From the NCBI GenBank assembly GCA_902598125.1, contig CACKAJ010000001.1, forward strand, positions 186,001-250,000: a stretch of 64,000 nt of DNA, written 5' to 3'. The position numbers and the translations under genes are program-made. The stretch comes from an uncultured Pelagibacteraceae bacterium. GTDB taxonomy: Bacteria > Pseudomonadota > Alphaproteobacteria > Pelagibacterales > Pelagibacteraceae. Positions 47,893 through 57,696 of this stretch are shown here, one piece after another (within the stretch, counting starts at the first letter, position 1; every line of letters starts with the position of its first letter). The notes below the pieces were generated by a model. It was given only the letters and a program-made list of their open reading frames with translations, searched no databases and was not told where the DNA came from.

Positions 47893-48452
47893 AAATTTTA
47901 GCAAACGAAATAAAGCCTGGAATGATAATTGAGCATAAAAATGATTATTGGAATGTTCTAAAAACTCAACATGTTAAACCTGGAAAAGGTGGTGCATTTA
48001 ATCAGGTTGAACTAAAAAGCGTAATAAAAGGCACAAAGTTAAACGAAAGATTTAGATCAAGTGAAACTGTAGAAAAAGCAGAAGTTGATGAAAAAAAATT
48101 TAATTTTTTATACATAGATGGTGATAATTGTCATTTTATGGACAACAAAACTTTTGAACAAGTAGAAATTTCTAAATCTTTGGCAGGTGAACAACATAAA
48201 CTCTTAAAAGAAAATTTAGAGGTCACTATCTCTTTTATGGAAGGAAAACCAATTTCAATAGAACTTCCTAATAATATTGAATGCACTATAAAAACAACTG
48301 ATGCCGCCATAAAAAATCAGACTGCTTCATCATCCTATAAACCAGCTTTATTAAATTGCGGTATCAAAATAAATGTACCACCATTTATTGAAAGCGGAGA
48401 AAAAGTCATCGTAGATACTCGAACATTGGAATATGTAAAAAGAGTAAATTAA
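47889..48452 (+). CDS. efp: Elongation factor P
   Basis: Relieves ribosome stalling at proline runs. It is 187 aa with the three-domain EF-P layout. The tip lysine that is normally beta-lysylated is Lys33 in HVKPGKGGAF; the epmAB genes are not in this window. The C-terminal SGEKVIVDTRTLEYVKRV is diagnostic. It overlaps suhB by one base. Confidence 0.96.
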   Translation: MKILANEIKPGMIIEHKNDYWNVLKTQHVKPGKGGAFNQVELKSVIKGTKLNERFRSSETVEKAEVDEKKFNFLYIDGDNCHFMDNKTFEQVEISKSLAGEQHKLLKENLEVTISFMEGKPISIELPNNIECTIKTTDAAIKNQTASSSYKPALLNCGIKINVPPFIESGEKVIVDTRTLEYVKRVN

Positions 48453-49252
48453 TGAGATTAAATTCACCTCAAATTAATTTGATCACCAAAGCTTGTATGA
48501 AAGCTTCAAGATCTTTAATTAGAGATTTCGGGGAAATAGAAAATCTACAAGTTTCAACTAAAGGTCCTGGAGATTTTGTTTCATCTGCTGACAGAAGAAC
48601 TGAGAAAATTTTAATTGATGAACTCCAAAAAGCTCATCCAGATTACGGTATAGTAACAGAAGAGTCAGGAATAATTAATAAAAGTAATAAACAAAATAGA
48701 TGGATTATTGATCCGATAGATGGGACTATGAATTTTTTGAATGGTATACCTCAATTTGCTATTTCAATTGGTTACGAGGAAGACGGTGAAATAAAATCTG
48801 GTGTAATATTTAATCCGATTATGAACGAAATGTTTTGTGCAGAAAAAGGTAATGGTGCATACCTTAACAATTCAAGAATAAGAGTTTCTAATAAGAAAAA
48901 AATTAAAGATGCCTTAATAGTAACAGGCGGACCAAAAGGAGCGAGTAAAATTAAAGACAGAATTTTTTCTGAATATATTAATGTTTCAAAAAATGTTTCT
49001 AACGTTAGAAAATTTGGAAGCGCAGCTTTAGACATAGCTTATGTGGCTTGTGGAAGATTTGATGGTTATTGGCAAAGAGAACTAAATTATTGGGATATAG
49101 CTGCAGGTATTATATTAATTAAAGAGGCTGGTGGGTTTGTTGATTTTTTTGAGAATGATGAAAACCTGCCTTTAAAAAAGAATATTTTGGCAACTAACTC
49201 CAATATTCACAATGAATTAAGAGATTTGATCAATAAAAAAGATATTGAGTAA
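48452..49252 (+). CDS. suhB: Inositol-1-monophosphatase family protein
   Basis: Mg-dependent phosphatase of the IMPase/SuhB family. It is 266 aa. The metal ligands are Glu70-Glu71 (TEESG) and Asp87, Asp90 in [11 protein letters not shown]; the C-terminal site is [16 protein letters not shown]. In other bacteria SuhB also acts on rRNA transcription complexes. Its real substrate here cannot be read from the sequence. Confidence 0.92.
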   Translation: MRLNSPQINLITKACMKASRSLIRDFGEIENLQVSTKGPGDFVSSADRRTEKILIDELQKAHPDYGIVTEESGIINKSNKQNRWIIDPIDGTMNFLNGIPQFAISIGYEEDGEIKSGVIFNPIMNEMFCAEKGNGAYLNNSRIRVSNKKKIKDALIVTGGPKGASKIKDRIFSEYINVSKNVSNVRKFGSAALDIAYVACGRFDGYWQRELNYWDIAAGIILIKEAGGFVDFFENDENLPLKKNILATNSNIHNELRDLINKKDIE

Positions 49253-49281
49253 AAACTATTAATCATATAAAACTCCGTGAA

Positions 49282-49506
49282 ATGAAAAAAAATATTCATC
49301 CAAATTATCACAAAATTAAAGTTGTAATGACTGACGGTTCTGAGTTTGAAACTAGGTCGACTTGGGGAAAAGAAAATGATGTACTGAAATTAGATATCGA
49401 CCCTAAATCCCATTATGCTTGGACCGGTGGAACTCAAAAAATTTTAGATAAAGGTAGAGTCAGTAAATATAATAAAAAATTTAGTAACCTAAGATCAAAA
49501 AAATAA
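49282..49506 (+). CDS. rpmE: Ribosomal protein bL31, zinc-free form
   Basis: A 74-aa large-subunit protein. The start [20 protein letters not shown] and the [19 protein letters not shown] segments match bL31. The protein has no cysteine at all, so it is the C-minus form that does not bind zinc. It starts 29 bp after suhB and is followed 3 bp later by the DUF1013 gene. Confidence 0.95.
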   Translation: MKKNIHPNYHKIKVVMTDGSEFETRSTWGKENDVLKLDIDPKSHYAWTGGTQKILDKGRVSKYNKKFSNLRSKK

Positions 49507-49509
49507 TTT

Positions 49510-50094
49510 ATGACTGAAAATCCATTTATGCCAAAAGCTACAGCAGTTTGGCTTGTAGAGAATACAACTTTAACATTTAAGCAGATCGCAGAATTTTGCA
49601 ATTTACATGAGCTTGAAATAAAAGGTATTGCGGATGGTGACGTAGCTAAAGGTATAAAAGCTTATAATCCAATTCTTGCTGGCCAACTGTCAAGGGAAGA
49701 AATAGAAACTTGCTCAAAAAATCCTGATAAGAAATTAAAATTATTAAAAAAAATTGAAGAAGTAGAAATTAAAGAGAGAAAAAGACCAAAATATACTCCA
49801 CTATCCAAGAGACAAGATAGACCAGACGCAATTTTATGGTTGTGTAAAAATGCCTCTGAATTAACAGATGGTCAAATCTCAAAGCTAGTTGGCAGCACTA
49901 AAGGTACAGTTTCTTTAATTAGGAAAAGAAGTTATTGGAATTTTTCTAATTTAAAACCAAGAGACCCTGTAATATTAGCACTATGCACGCAGGAGGCTTT
50001 CCAAAAAAGCTTGGATAAAGCTAAAAGACGAGTGGAAAGAGAGAAAAAAGCCAAAATTAGAGAGGAAAAAAAAGCTCAAGCCGCTTCTCTATAG
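49510..50094 (+). CDS. trcR: DUF1013 family cell-cycle regulator TrcR
   Basis: A 194-aa protein typical of alphaproteobacteria, annotated as the cell-cycle transcriptional regulator TrcR (DUF1013). It starts MTENPFMPKATAVWLVENT, and has two helix-turn-helix-like parts: LTFKQIAEFCNLHELEIKGIADG near residues 22-45 and LTDGQISKLVGSTKGTVSLIRKRSYW near 118-143. The C-terminus is a charged helix. Function in this lineage is not established. Confidence 0.88.
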   Translation: MTENPFMPKATAVWLVENTTLTFKQIAEFCNLHELEIKGIADGDVAKGIKAYNPILAGQLSREEIETCSKNPDKKLKLLKKIEEVEIKERKRPKYTPLSKRQDRPDAILWLCKNASELTDGQISKLVGSTKGTVSLIRKRSYWNFSNLKPRDPVILALCTQEAFQKSLDKAKRRVEREKKAKIREEKKAQAASL

Positions 50095-50134
50095 ACAAAA
50101 AGATTTTCTAATGTTAACTACCTTGAAAATTAAC

Positions 50135-50140
50135 GGGAGG
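50135..50140 (+). promoter_or_regulatory. Strong ribosome binding site that fixes the ATT start of rpsU
   Basis: GGGAGG, five bases ahead of ATT at 50146. The spacing is identical to that of the proteorhodopsin site. An in-frame TAA lies just upstream (50131-50133), so no start codon further upstream is possible. Confidence 0.8.
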
Positions 50141-50145
50141 TTTTT

Positions 50146-50340
50146 ATTAAAATAGACGTAAAAGATAATAATGTGGAACAAGCAATAAGAGTTCTAAAAC
50201 GAAAACTTCAGAAAGAGGGTTTTTTTAAAGTTATGAAAATGAAAAGTACTTACGAAAAGCCTTCTGAAAAAAAAAAGAGAGTTCAAACAGAAAATCTTAA
50301 AAGAATAAAAAAACTCCAAAAATTAAAAAATAGGTACTAA
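50146..50340 (+). CDS. rpsU: Ribosomal protein bS21 with apparent ATT start codon
   Basis: A 64-codon frame that ordinary ORF calling misses because it lacks ATG, GTG or TTG at the start. Translated with Met for ATT it begins MKIDVKDNNVEQAIRVLKRK, the bS21 N-terminus, followed by LQKEGFFKVMKMKSTYEKPS and a basic tail. The homology begins right at the ATT. GGGAGG stands five bases upstream and an in-frame TAA lies before it, so ATT is the only sensible start. bS21 acts in small-subunit initiation. It lies between trcR and the cold-shock gene on the same strand. Confidence 0.9.
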   Translation: MKIDVKDNNVEQAIRVLKRKLQKEGFFKVMKMKSTYEKPSEKKKRVQTENLKRIKKLQKLKNRY

Positions 50341-50365
50341 AATTATTTAAATGAGAGGATTAACA

Positions 50366-50569
50366 ATGCCATCTGGTAAAGTAAAATGGTTTAATGCCAA
50401 AAAAGGTTACGGGTTTATAACCGATGATGAAACCCAAAAGGATATTTTTCTTCATGTATCAGCATTAGAAAACTCAAAATTAAGAGTTTTGAAAGAAGAG
50501 CAAACAATTTTTTACGATATAAAAGAAGAAAAAGATAAACTTCAAGCAATAAACATTAAAAAAAAATAA
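50366..50569 (+). CDS. Cold-shock domain protein
   Basis: A 67-aa single-stranded nucleic-acid-binding protein. GKVKWFNAKKGYGFITDD contains the RNP1-type KGYGFI, and KDIFLHVSALE carries the RNP2-type motif. The frame opens at ATG 50351, but GAGAGG lies just before the ATG at 50366, and the family's usual N-terminus starts there. It follows rpsU by 25 bp and precedes tRNA-fMet by 5 bp, so these may share a transcript. Confidence 0.93.
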   Translation: MPSGKVKWFNAKKGYGFITDDETQKDIFLHVSALENSKLRVLKEEQTIFYDIKEEKDKLQAINIKKK

Positions 50570-50574
50570 TTTAT

Positions 50575-50651
<77 letters not shown>

Positions 50652-50653
50652 GT

Positions 50654-52477
50654 ATGACAGATACTATCAGAAATATCACTATTATTGCTCATGTTGATCA
50701 TGGAAAGACAACTCTGATTGATAGCTTAATGAAACAAAGTGGTACATTCAGAGACAATGAAAATGTCGAAGAAAGAATAATGGACTCTGGCGAATTAGAG
50801 AGAGAAAGAGGTATAACCATCTTAGCTAAACCTACCTCTATAAATTGGAAGAACTCTCGAATTAATATTATAGATACTCCTGGTCATAGAGATTTTGCAG
50901 CTGAAGTTGAAAGAGTTTTACATATGGCTGATGGTGCTTTGTTATTAATTGACTCTGCTGAAGGAGTTATGCCTCAGACCAAATTCGTACTCTCTAAAGC
51001 TCTTAAACAAGGCTTAAAGCCTATAGTGATTATAAATAAATTAGATAAGCCAGACCAAAGGGCTAACGAAGTTTTAGATGAAACTTTTGATTTGTTTGTT
51101 AGTCTTGATGCTAATGAAGATCAGTTAGATTTTCCAGTTTTATATGCTAGTGGTAGGTCTGGATGGGCTTCGAAAGAAATTAACGGACCCAAAGAAAATT
51201 TACAACCTCTTTTAAATTTAATAATTGACCATGTAAAACCTTCTAAGTTTGATAAAACAAAACCATTTGCTATGCTTTCCACTCTTTTATATGCCGATAG
51301 TTTCCTAGGTAGAAGTCTTGTAGGGAGAATAGCTCAAGGAACTGCAAGAGCTAATCAACAAATTAAAGCAATAAATCTTGAAGGAAATAAAGTTGATGAA
51401 GGTAGACTAACAAAAATTTTTAGATACGAAGGCACCAAAAAGGTTCCGATTGAAAAAGGTGAAGCTGGAGATATTGTAATAATAGCTGGATTGGAAAAAG
51501 CTAATGTCGCAGATACTATTTGCGATTTAACTGTAAATAAACCCATCAGTGCAACTCCAATTGATCCCCCTACAATGTCAATTACGATTACAGTAAATAG
51601 TTCACCACTCGCAGGAAAAGAAGGTAAAAAACTAACTAGTACTCAAATAAGAGAGAGGCTTATACTAGAGGCAGAAAATAATGTAGGTATAAATTTTGCG
51701 GAAAACGAAAATAAGGATGCTTTCGTAATTAGTGGTAGAGGTGAGTTAATGCTGGAAATTCTTTTGACACAAATGAGACGTGAAGGATTTGAAATGACCG
51801 TAAGTCCGCCAAAAGTTTTAATTCAAAAAGATCAAACAGGCAAAAAATTAGAGCCCATAGAAGAAATTACAATGGATTTAGATGAAGAATTTTCTTCAAA
51901 AATTATTGATTCTATGAATAGAAGAAAAGGAAAACTAATTGACCTTAAAGATACTGGCAAAGAAAAAAAAAGACTAATATTCCATGCTCCAACAAGAGGA
52001 TTAATGGGTTACACTAGTAGATTTTTAACTCTTACAAAAGGCACTGGTGTAATTAATAGAATCTTTCATTCATACGGTGAATATACAGGAGATATGGAAG
52101 GACGAAGAAATGGAGCATTAATTTCTATGGAGAATGGAAAAGCAGTAGCATTTGCAATTTTTAACCTACAGGCAAGGGGTGAAATGTTTATTACACATAA
52201 TGACCCAGTTTATGAAGGAATGATAGTTGGTCTGTCATCAAAAAGTGGAGATCTAGAAATTAACGTTTTAAAAGGCAAAAAATTAACTAACATGAGAACT
52301 CAAGGCACAGATGAAAATGTAGTTTTAACTCCAGTAAGAAAAATGGCTATAGCTGAACAATTAAGCATGCTAAACACAGATGAAGCATTAGAAATTACTC
52401 CAAAATCTTGCAGACTTAGAAAGCTAATTTTAAACCCGCATGAAAGAAAAAGGCTATTAAGATCCAAGGTCTCATAA
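50654..52477 (+). CDS. typA: Ribosome-associated GTPase TypA/BipA
   Basis: Translational GTPase involved in ribosome assembly and stress response. It is 607 aa with G1 AHVDHGKTTL at 12-21, G2 RGITILAK, G3 DTPGHRDF, G4 NKLDKPDQ, then EF-G-like domains III and V and the BipA-specific C-terminal domain (RGEMFITHNDPVYEGMIVG, NVLKGKKLTNMRTQGTDEN). The start codon is two bases after the tRNA-fMet CCA end, so there is no room for its own ribosome binding site. Ends 4 bp from the convergent GT2 gene. Confidence 0.96.
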   Translation: MTDTIRNITIIAHVDHGKTTLIDSLMKQSGTFRDNENVEERIMDSGELERERGITILAKPTSINWKNSRINIIDTPGHRDFAAEVERVLHMADGALLLIDSAEGVMPQTKFVLSKALKQGLKPIVIINKLDKPDQRANEVLDETFDLFVSLDANEDQLDFPVLYASGRSGWASKEINGPKENLQPLLNLIIDHVKPSKFDKTKPFAMLSTLLYADSFLGRSLVGRIAQGTARANQQIKAINLEGNKVDEGRLTKIFRYEGTKKVPIEKGEAGDIVIIAGLEKANVADTICDLTVNKPISATPIDPPTMSITITVNSSPLAGKEGKKLTSTQIRERLILEAENNVGINFAENENKDAFVISGRGELMLEILLTQMRREGFEMTVSPPKVLIQKDQTGKKLEPIEEITMDLDEEFSSKIIDSMNRRKGKLIDLKDTGKEKKRLIFHAPTRGLMGYTSRFLTLTKGTGVINRIFHSYGEYTGDMEGRRNGALISMENGKAVAFAIFNLQARGEMFITHNDPVYEGMIVGLSSKSGDLEINVLKGKKLTNMRTQGTDENVVLTPVRKMAIAEQLSMLNTDEALEITPKSCRLRKLILNPHERKRLLRSKVS

Positions 52478-52481
52478 AAAA

Positions 52482-53390
52482 CTACAAATTTTCTACTATT
52501 TTTTTGGGTAAAAAAAGTATTATTAAATATTTTAGATTATTAAAATTAAATGGTTTAGAAAATAGTTCTTTGAGAGCTTTAAGAATATTTCCAGAAATAA
52601 ATTCCTTTTTTATTTTTAAAGATTTAATTATATGAATAAAATTTTTAAAATGGTAACTTTTAAAGTTTTTTTTGTTTTTATTTTTTTTAAACCAATGTTC
52701 AAGCTCTTGAATATTTAAATTTATTTTTTTTTTTGTCATATTAGCATCATGAACCCTGTAATACGCAAGTGGTTTTTGTATTGAAAAAATTTTTTCTTTT
52801 AAACTTATTCTAATGAATAAATCAAAGTCACCAATTATGTTATATTTCTCATCAAATCTATTTTTTAAGAAAATTTTTTTTCTTATCATTGTTGTCAAAA
52901 TTGGCATTTTAAAATTATCTAGTAATTCTTGCGTAATTAGTCCGTTATATAATTTTTTTTTTGAGAATATTTTAGTTATATTTTTTTTATCGTAAAATAA
53001 AAATAAATTTGAATAAATAATATTTTGATTTTTATTTTTTTCCATAAATTCAACTTGAATTTTGAGCTTATTTTTTGTCCACCAATCATCTGCATCAACA
53101 AAAGTAATTAACGAGCCCTTAGATTTTTTAATTGCTAGATTTCTAGCATTATAAAGATTAAGTAATTTTTTTGATCGAAAATATCTTATTTTCTTATTAT
53201 TTAAATATTTTTTTATTTCAATTTTTGTATTGTCTTTGGAACAATTATCAAAAATTATTAGTTCCCACTTTTTGTATGATTGGTCTACTACACTAGAAAT
53301 ACTTTTTTTTAAAAAATTTGCTGAATTATGACAATTTAGTATTACAGATACTAAGGGAAATTTTTTATTTTTATTTTTTTTTTTTATCAT
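52482..53390 (-). CDS. Family 2 glycosyltransferase
   Basis: A 302-aa GT-A inverting transferase. It has PLVSVILNCHNSANFLKKSI at 12-31 and the metal-binding FVDADDWW at 97-104, with GDFDLFIRISL and the YYRVHDANMT tail. The C-terminus has a short hydrophobic stretch (LKYLIILFLPKKI) that may attach it to the membrane. It is very lysine- and AT-rich and sits in a two-gene insert between typA and tal, an accessory-looking position. Probable role in surface polysaccharide. Confidence 0.88.
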   Translation of the reverse strand: MIKKKNKNKKFPLVSVILNCHNSANFLKKSISSVVDQSYKKWELIIFDNCSKDNTKIEIKKYLNNKKIRYFRSKKLLNLYNARNLAIKKSKGSLITFVDADDWWTKNKLKIQVEFMEKNKNQNIIYSNLFLFYDKKNITKIFSKKKLYNGLITQELLDNFKMPILTTMIRKKIFLKNRFDEKYNIIGDFDLFIRISLKEKIFSIQKPLAYYRVHDANMTKKKINLNIQELEHWFKKNKNKKNFKSYHFKNFIHIIKSLKIKKEFISGNILKALKELFSKPFNFNNLKYLIILFLPKKIVENL

Positions 53391-53443
53391 TAGTGTATAA
53401 ATATTAATTAACTAACCAGTGTTATATTAAAAAAAGATATAAA

Positions 53444-54172
53444 GTGAAAATACTTATTAGATTTGATGACATAGCTGAAAATATGAATTGGCACTTAATG
53501 GATAAGTGTGAAAAACTATTTGATAAATATGAAATTAAACCAGTTTTAGGAGTTATTCCGAATAACCAAGATCTTGAATTAAAATCATATCCCAGGAAAG
53601 AAAATTTTTGGCAAATTGTAAAATCATGGCAATTAAAAGGTTGGGAAATTTCAATGCATGGATATAACCACTTATATCATAAAGACACGAATAAAAATGA
53701 TTATTTTAAATATGGTGGTAAGTCAGAATTTTTTGGAGATACTTTAGAAAACCAAATTAGTAAAATTAGAAAGGGTTTAGAAATCTTTAAAAAAAACGGC
53801 ATAAATATAAGATGTTTTTTTGCTCCCAATCACACTTATGACAAAAATACTTTTGAAGCTTTAAAAAAATTAGGTATTTATGAAGTGATAGATGGTTATG
53901 GTTTTAAACCTTACCATGAAAAAGGTATTAAATTTATACCACAATTGTTTTATAAACCTATTCTGTTACCGTTCGGTCTTCAAACAACTCAGATACATCT
54001 GAACTACATGGATGAAAAAGAATTTAATAAATTTCAAAATTTAATTGAAAAAAATCATAAAAAAATTATTTCTTATGACGAAGCTTTGAATTTACTGACA
54101 GATAACTTATCTAATAAGTTAATAAATAAATTATTATATTTTTTTTTAATTTTAAAAAGAAAGATAATTTAA
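53444..54172 (+). CDS. NodB-like polysaccharide deacetylase (DUF2334-like)
   Basis: A 242-aa protein starting at GTG 53444. RFDDIAENM (6-14) gives the paired acids Asp8-Asp9, and MHGYNHLYH (71-79) gives His72 and His76, the metal triad of carbohydrate esterase family 4 relatives. FFAPNHTYD follows as the next motif. No signal peptide; a hydrophobic stretch (LLYFFLILKRKII) ends the protein. It is divergent from the GT2 gene with 53 bp between, and abuts tal tail to tail. It may deacetylate a sugar intermediate. Confidence 0.78.
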   Translation: MKILIRFDDIAENMNWHLMDKCEKLFDKYEIKPVLGVIPNNQDLELKSYPRKENFWQIVKSWQLKGWEISMHGYNHLYHKDTNKNDYFKYGGKSEFFGDTLENQISKIRKGLEIFKKNGINIRCFFAPNHTYDKNTFEALKKLGIYEVIDGYGFKPYHEKGIKFIPQLFYKPILLPFGLQTTQIHLNYMDEKEFNKFQNLIEKNHKKIISYDEALNLLTDNLSNKLINKLLYFFLILKRKII

Positions 54173-54871
54173 TTAAATTTTAAATCTTGATTTTTTACTA
54201 TCACTTAGAAAGCCCCTTACAGTATCAAGTGTCATTGATTTGAAGTTTTTGCCAAATCTACTAATCTGATTTATTACCTTAGGTGGCATAGTAATTATAT
54301 TACAATTAATTTGCTTAGCTTGAGTATAATTATAGGCTTCTCTAGTGCTGGCCCAAAGAATTTCAAAATTTTTATTTTTTTTTGTTAAAGAAATACTTTT
54401 TTTAAATATTGGGAGTGGATCTTTTCCTTTGTCGGCCATCCTTCCAGCAAATATGGATATAATAGATTTAGTTTTTTTATTTAATTTCTTGTAAATCTTT
54501 AAAGTTTGCTCAAATGTATATACTGCTGTTATGTTAAGTTTTATCCCTTTGTCACTTAACTCCTTAATAACTGCTCCAGTAAAAATTCCTTTTGAGTTAA
54601 CAACTGGTATTTTAACATAAACATTTTTTCCCCAAGAATTGATCTCATAAGCTTGCTTAAGCATATCTTGAGTATTATCTGCAAATACTTCAAAAGAAAT
54701 AGGTTTTTTTTTACAAATCTTTAAGATTTTAATTGAATAGTCTTTATAATTTTTAGCTCCTGCTAATCTCATTAAACTTGGATTAGTGGTAAAACCATCG
54801 ACTAAAGAATTTTTATTATAAAATTTTATTGTCTTAAAATCGGCTATATCACAAAATATCTTTGTTCTCAT
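54173..54871 (-). CDS. tal: Transaldolase (short form)
   Basis: Transfers a dihydroxyacetone unit between sugar phosphates. It is 232 aa, the short TalC/fructose-6-phosphate-aldolase-like subfamily. Motifs: FCDIADFKTIKFYNKNSLVDGFTTNPSL, the Schiff-base Lys87 in VYVKIPVVNSKG, LNITAVYTFEQ and ISIFAGRMADKG. The start overlaps the pntB stop by one base, so it is probably transcribed with pntAaAbB. Complements tkt in the non-oxidative pentose pathway. Confidence 0.9.
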   Translation of the reverse strand: MRTKIFCDIADFKTIKFYNKNSLVDGFTTNPSLMRLAGAKNYKDYSIKILKICKKKPISFEVFADNTQDMLKQAYEINSWGKNVYVKIPVVNSKGIFTGAVIKELSDKGIKLNITAVYTFEQTLKIYKKLNKKTKSIISIFAGRMADKGKDPLPIFKKSISLTKKNKNFEILWASTREAYNYTQAKQINCNIITMPPKVINQISRFGKNFKSMTLDTVRGFLSDSKKSRFKI

Positions 54872-56274
54872 TAGTCTAAATTTTTAACAATATCTTCCGT
54901 CATTTTTTTTGCATCAGCAAATAACATCAAGGTATTATCTTTATAAAAAAGTTCATTATCTATTCCAGCATACCCAGGTGATAAACTTCTCTTTACAAAT
55001 AAAACAGATTTACATTTTTCTACATCAAGCACCGGCATACCAAATATTGGGCTTTTGGGATCAGTTTTTGCTATTGGATTTGTCACATCATTTGCTCCAA
55101 TTACAAATGCAACATCAGAGTTAGCGAAGTCATTATTAATATCTTCAAGTTCAAAAACTTCATCGTAGGGAACGTTTGCCTCTGCTAACAATACATTCAT
55201 GTGGCCAGGCATTCTTCCAGCAACTGGATGAATTGCATATGTAACTTTAATATCATTTTTTTTTAGTTTATCTACCATTTCTCTTAAGGCATGTTGAGCT
55301 TGAGCAACGGCCATACCATAGCCAGGAACTATGATCACAGATGAAGCGTTTTTCATTAAAAAGGCTGCATCCTCTGCGTTTCCGCTTTTTACTGGTTTTG
55401 CCTCTTTCTTATCTTTTTTATCTTCAGCGGAGTTGTCCGCACCAAAACCACCAAGTATTACACTCACAAAAGATCTGTTCATGGCTTTGCACATTATATA
55501 TGAAAGTATTGCTCCAGAAGATCCAACAAGAGCACCTGTTATTATCAGAGCACTATTTTCTAATGTGAAACCTATCCCGGCTGCAGCCCACCCAGAATAA
55601 GAATTAAGCATAGAAATGACCACAGGCATATCTGCTCCGCCAATAGGTATGATTAATAAAACACCAACAAGAAATGAGATAAAAATTACTGTCCAAAAAA
55701 TATTTGTGGCCTGAGTTTTACACAAGAAAAAAATTAAAGCAAAAATTCCTATTCCAAATATCAAATTTAATATGTGTTGGCCACTAAAGGTAATCGGAGC
55801 ACCAGACATAATTCCTCTTAACTTTAAAAAAGCTATTATAGAACCTGAAAAAGTTATCGCTCCTACAGATGCTCCAATAGACATTTCAATAAGGCTTGCC
55901 AATTTTATGTTACCTACATTTCCTAGATTAAAAGCTGCAGGATTTAAAAAAGCAGCTATTGCAACAAAAACAGCTGCTAAGCCAACTAAACTGTGAAAAC
56001 CTGCAACTAATTCTGGCATTGCAGTCATAGGAATTTTAAAAGCTATAAAGGCACCGATTGCTCCACCGATAACTAAAAGTATTATCACATAAACTAATGA
56101 TGTAGAAAAATTACCAATTGATAAGAATGTCACAACAATTGCTATTATCATTCCAGCAATTCCTAAATAATTTCCTTGTCTTGATGTATCTGGTGAGGAT
56201 AATCCCCTCAATGCAAGAATGAATAATATTCCAGATACTAAGTAAAAAATCGCTGCTAGATTTGCATTTATCAT
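54871..56274 (-). CDS. pntB: NAD(P) transhydrogenase subunit beta
   Basis: Membrane subunit of the proton-translocating transhydrogenase, carrying the NADP-binding domain III. It is 467 aa with about eight or nine spans in residues 1-270, and domain III with [49 protein letters not shown] and [16 protein letters not shown]. It overlaps pntAb by 4 bp. It would make NADPH using the proton gradient that proteorhodopsin can also feed. Confidence 0.96.
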   Translation of the reverse strand: MINANLAAIFYLVSGILFILALRGLSSPDTSRQGNYLGIAGMIIAIVVTFLSIGNFSTSLVYVIILLVIGGAIGAFIAFKIPMTAMPELVAGFHSLVGLAAVFVAIAAFLNPAAFNLGNVGNIKLASLIEMSIGASVGAITFSGSIIAFLKLRGIMSGAPITFSGQHILNLIFGIGIFALIFFLCKTQATNIFWTVIFISFLVGVLLIIPIGGADMPVVISMLNSYSGWAAAGIGFTLENSALIITGALVGSSGAILSYIMCKAMNRSFVSVILGGFGADNSAEDKKDKKEAKPVKSGNAEDAAFLMKNASSVIIVPGYGMAVAQAQHALREMVDKLKKNDIKVTYAIHPVAGRMPGHMNVLLAEANVPYDEVFELEDINNDFANSDVAFVIGANDVTNPIAKTDPKSPIFGMPVLDVEKCKSVLFVKRSLSPGYAGIDNELFYKDNTLMLFADAKKMTEDIVKNLD

Positions 56275-56582
56275 TTTTTCTTATCTTTTTTTTTTTTGTA
56301 CATTTGAAGCATTCTTTGAGTCACTAAGAAACCCCCAAAAATATTTATCGCTGCTAAAATAATAGCTATAAATCCAAAAATACTTGACGTATTAAAAAAA
56401 CTCTCGGAAGTTCCTGCTAAAGCTGCAATGATAGCGCCTACAATAATAACTGATGAAATGGCATTAGTAACTGACATCAGCGGAGTATGTAGAGATGGTG
56501 TAACGCTCCATACCACATAGTAACCAACAAAAATTGATAAAATAAAAATACTTAATCTAAATATAAACGGATCTATTTCCAT
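56271..56582 (-). CDS. pntAb: NAD(P) transhydrogenase subunit alpha, membrane part
   Basis: A 103-aa membrane polypeptide with three spans (about 7-27, 37-58 and 65-90), matching the C-terminal membrane portion of PntA in organisms where PntA is split. [23 protein letters not shown] is conserved. Lies between pntAa and pntB. Confidence 0.93.
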   Translation of the reverse strand: MEIDPFIFRLSIFILSIFVGYYVVWSVTPSLHTPLMSVTNAISSVIIVGAIIAALAGTSESFFNTSSIFGFIAIILAAINIFGGFLVTQRMLQMYKKKKDKKK

Positions 56583-56584
56583 AA

Positions 56585-57679
56585 TTAAATTTTTTTAATC
56601 AATGATTTTTCTATTATTTCGTCCTCTAAATTAATATTAAAATCTCTTTTTTCTTTACTATATAGGTTACGTATAAAACTAAATAAATTTTTAGCATATA
56701 AACTTGAAGCAGTAAGTGGTAGGCTATTCATCAAATTTTTAACACCTATTATCTTTATCCCATCAATGGAATTGATCTTACCTGCCTCTGAAAATGCAGA
56801 GTTTCCTCCGTTTTCTGCTGCTAAATCATAAATAATTGACCCTGGTTTCATAAGTTTTACTAAGTCCTCAGTTAAAATTCTAGGAGCAGGTTTTCCAGGA
56901 ATTAATGCAGTGCATATTACTATATCATTTTTTTTAAGAGCCTCTTTCATCATTTCAGCTTGCTTTTTTTTATAATCATCTGATGCTTCTTTTGCATATC
57001 CCTCCGCAGTTTCCATATCTTCATTTTGTTCAACTGTTAAAAATTTTCCACCTAAACTTTCTACTTGTTCTTTTGATGCAGCTCTTACGTCTGTTGCTGA
57101 AACGATAGCGCCTAATCTTTTAGCGGTCGCGACAGCTTGTAAACCTGCTACACCTGCTCCAATGACTAAAACTTTAGCCGCTGGTACAGTACCTGCAGCT
57201 GTCATCATCATAGGTACAGCTTTTTCAAATTCTGCAACACAATCAATCACTGCTCTATATCCAGCTAAATTTGATTGTGAAGATAAAACGTCCATTGATT
57301 GAGCTCTTGTAATTCTAGGAAGTAATTCTAAAGAAAAAGGTTTAATCTTTTTGCCAATAATTTTATCAATTTGATTTTTATTTTTTGATGGATTAAGCAT
57401 ACCAATTAAAATTGTATTATCTTTTAAAATTCCAATTTCATCTTCTGAAGGGCAATTAACTTTCGTAATAAGATCGCTTGAGTTGAATACCTCTTTTGAA
57501 GACGCTTTAATCTCCACTCCAATATTTTTATATTCATTATCATTAATTCCAAGGTGAAGTGCATATCCTGTTTCAACACATACTTTTAATCCAAGTCCAA
57601 TTATATTCTTCGCTGACTCTGGAGTTAAAGAAACTCTTTTTTCTAAGTTTATGTTTTCTTTAATTGAACCAACTATCAT
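56585..57679 (-). CDS. pntAa: NAD(P) transhydrogenase subunit alpha, NAD-binding part
   Basis: Soluble NAD(H)-binding domain I, related to alanine dehydrogenase. It is 364 aa from ATG 57679. The frame is open up to 57754, but that overlaps the coxIV gene, and the family begins at MIVGSIKENINLEKRVSLTPE. The nucleotide site VLVIGAGVAGLQAVATAKRLGA is near the middle, with RAQSMDVLSSQSNLAGYRAV before it. Confidence 0.95.
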   Translation of the reverse strand: MIVGSIKENINLEKRVSLTPESAKNIIGLGLKVCVETGYALHLGINDNEYKNIGVEIKASSKEVFNSSDLITKVNCPSEDEIGILKDNTILIGMLNPSKNKNQIDKIIGKKIKPFSLELLPRITRAQSMDVLSSQSNLAGYRAVIDCVAEFEKAVPMMMTAAGTVPAAKVLVIGAGVAGLQAVATAKRLGAIVSATDVRAASKEQVESLGGKFLTVEQNEDMETAEGYAKEASDDYKKKQAEMMKEALKKNDIVICTALIPGKPAPRILTEDLVKLMKPGSIIYDLAAENGGNSAFSEAGKINSIDGIKIIGVKNLMNSLPLTASSLYAKNLFSFIRNLYSKEKRDFNINLEDEIIEKSLIKKI

Positions 57680-57696
57680 TATTTTATTTTTTGATT

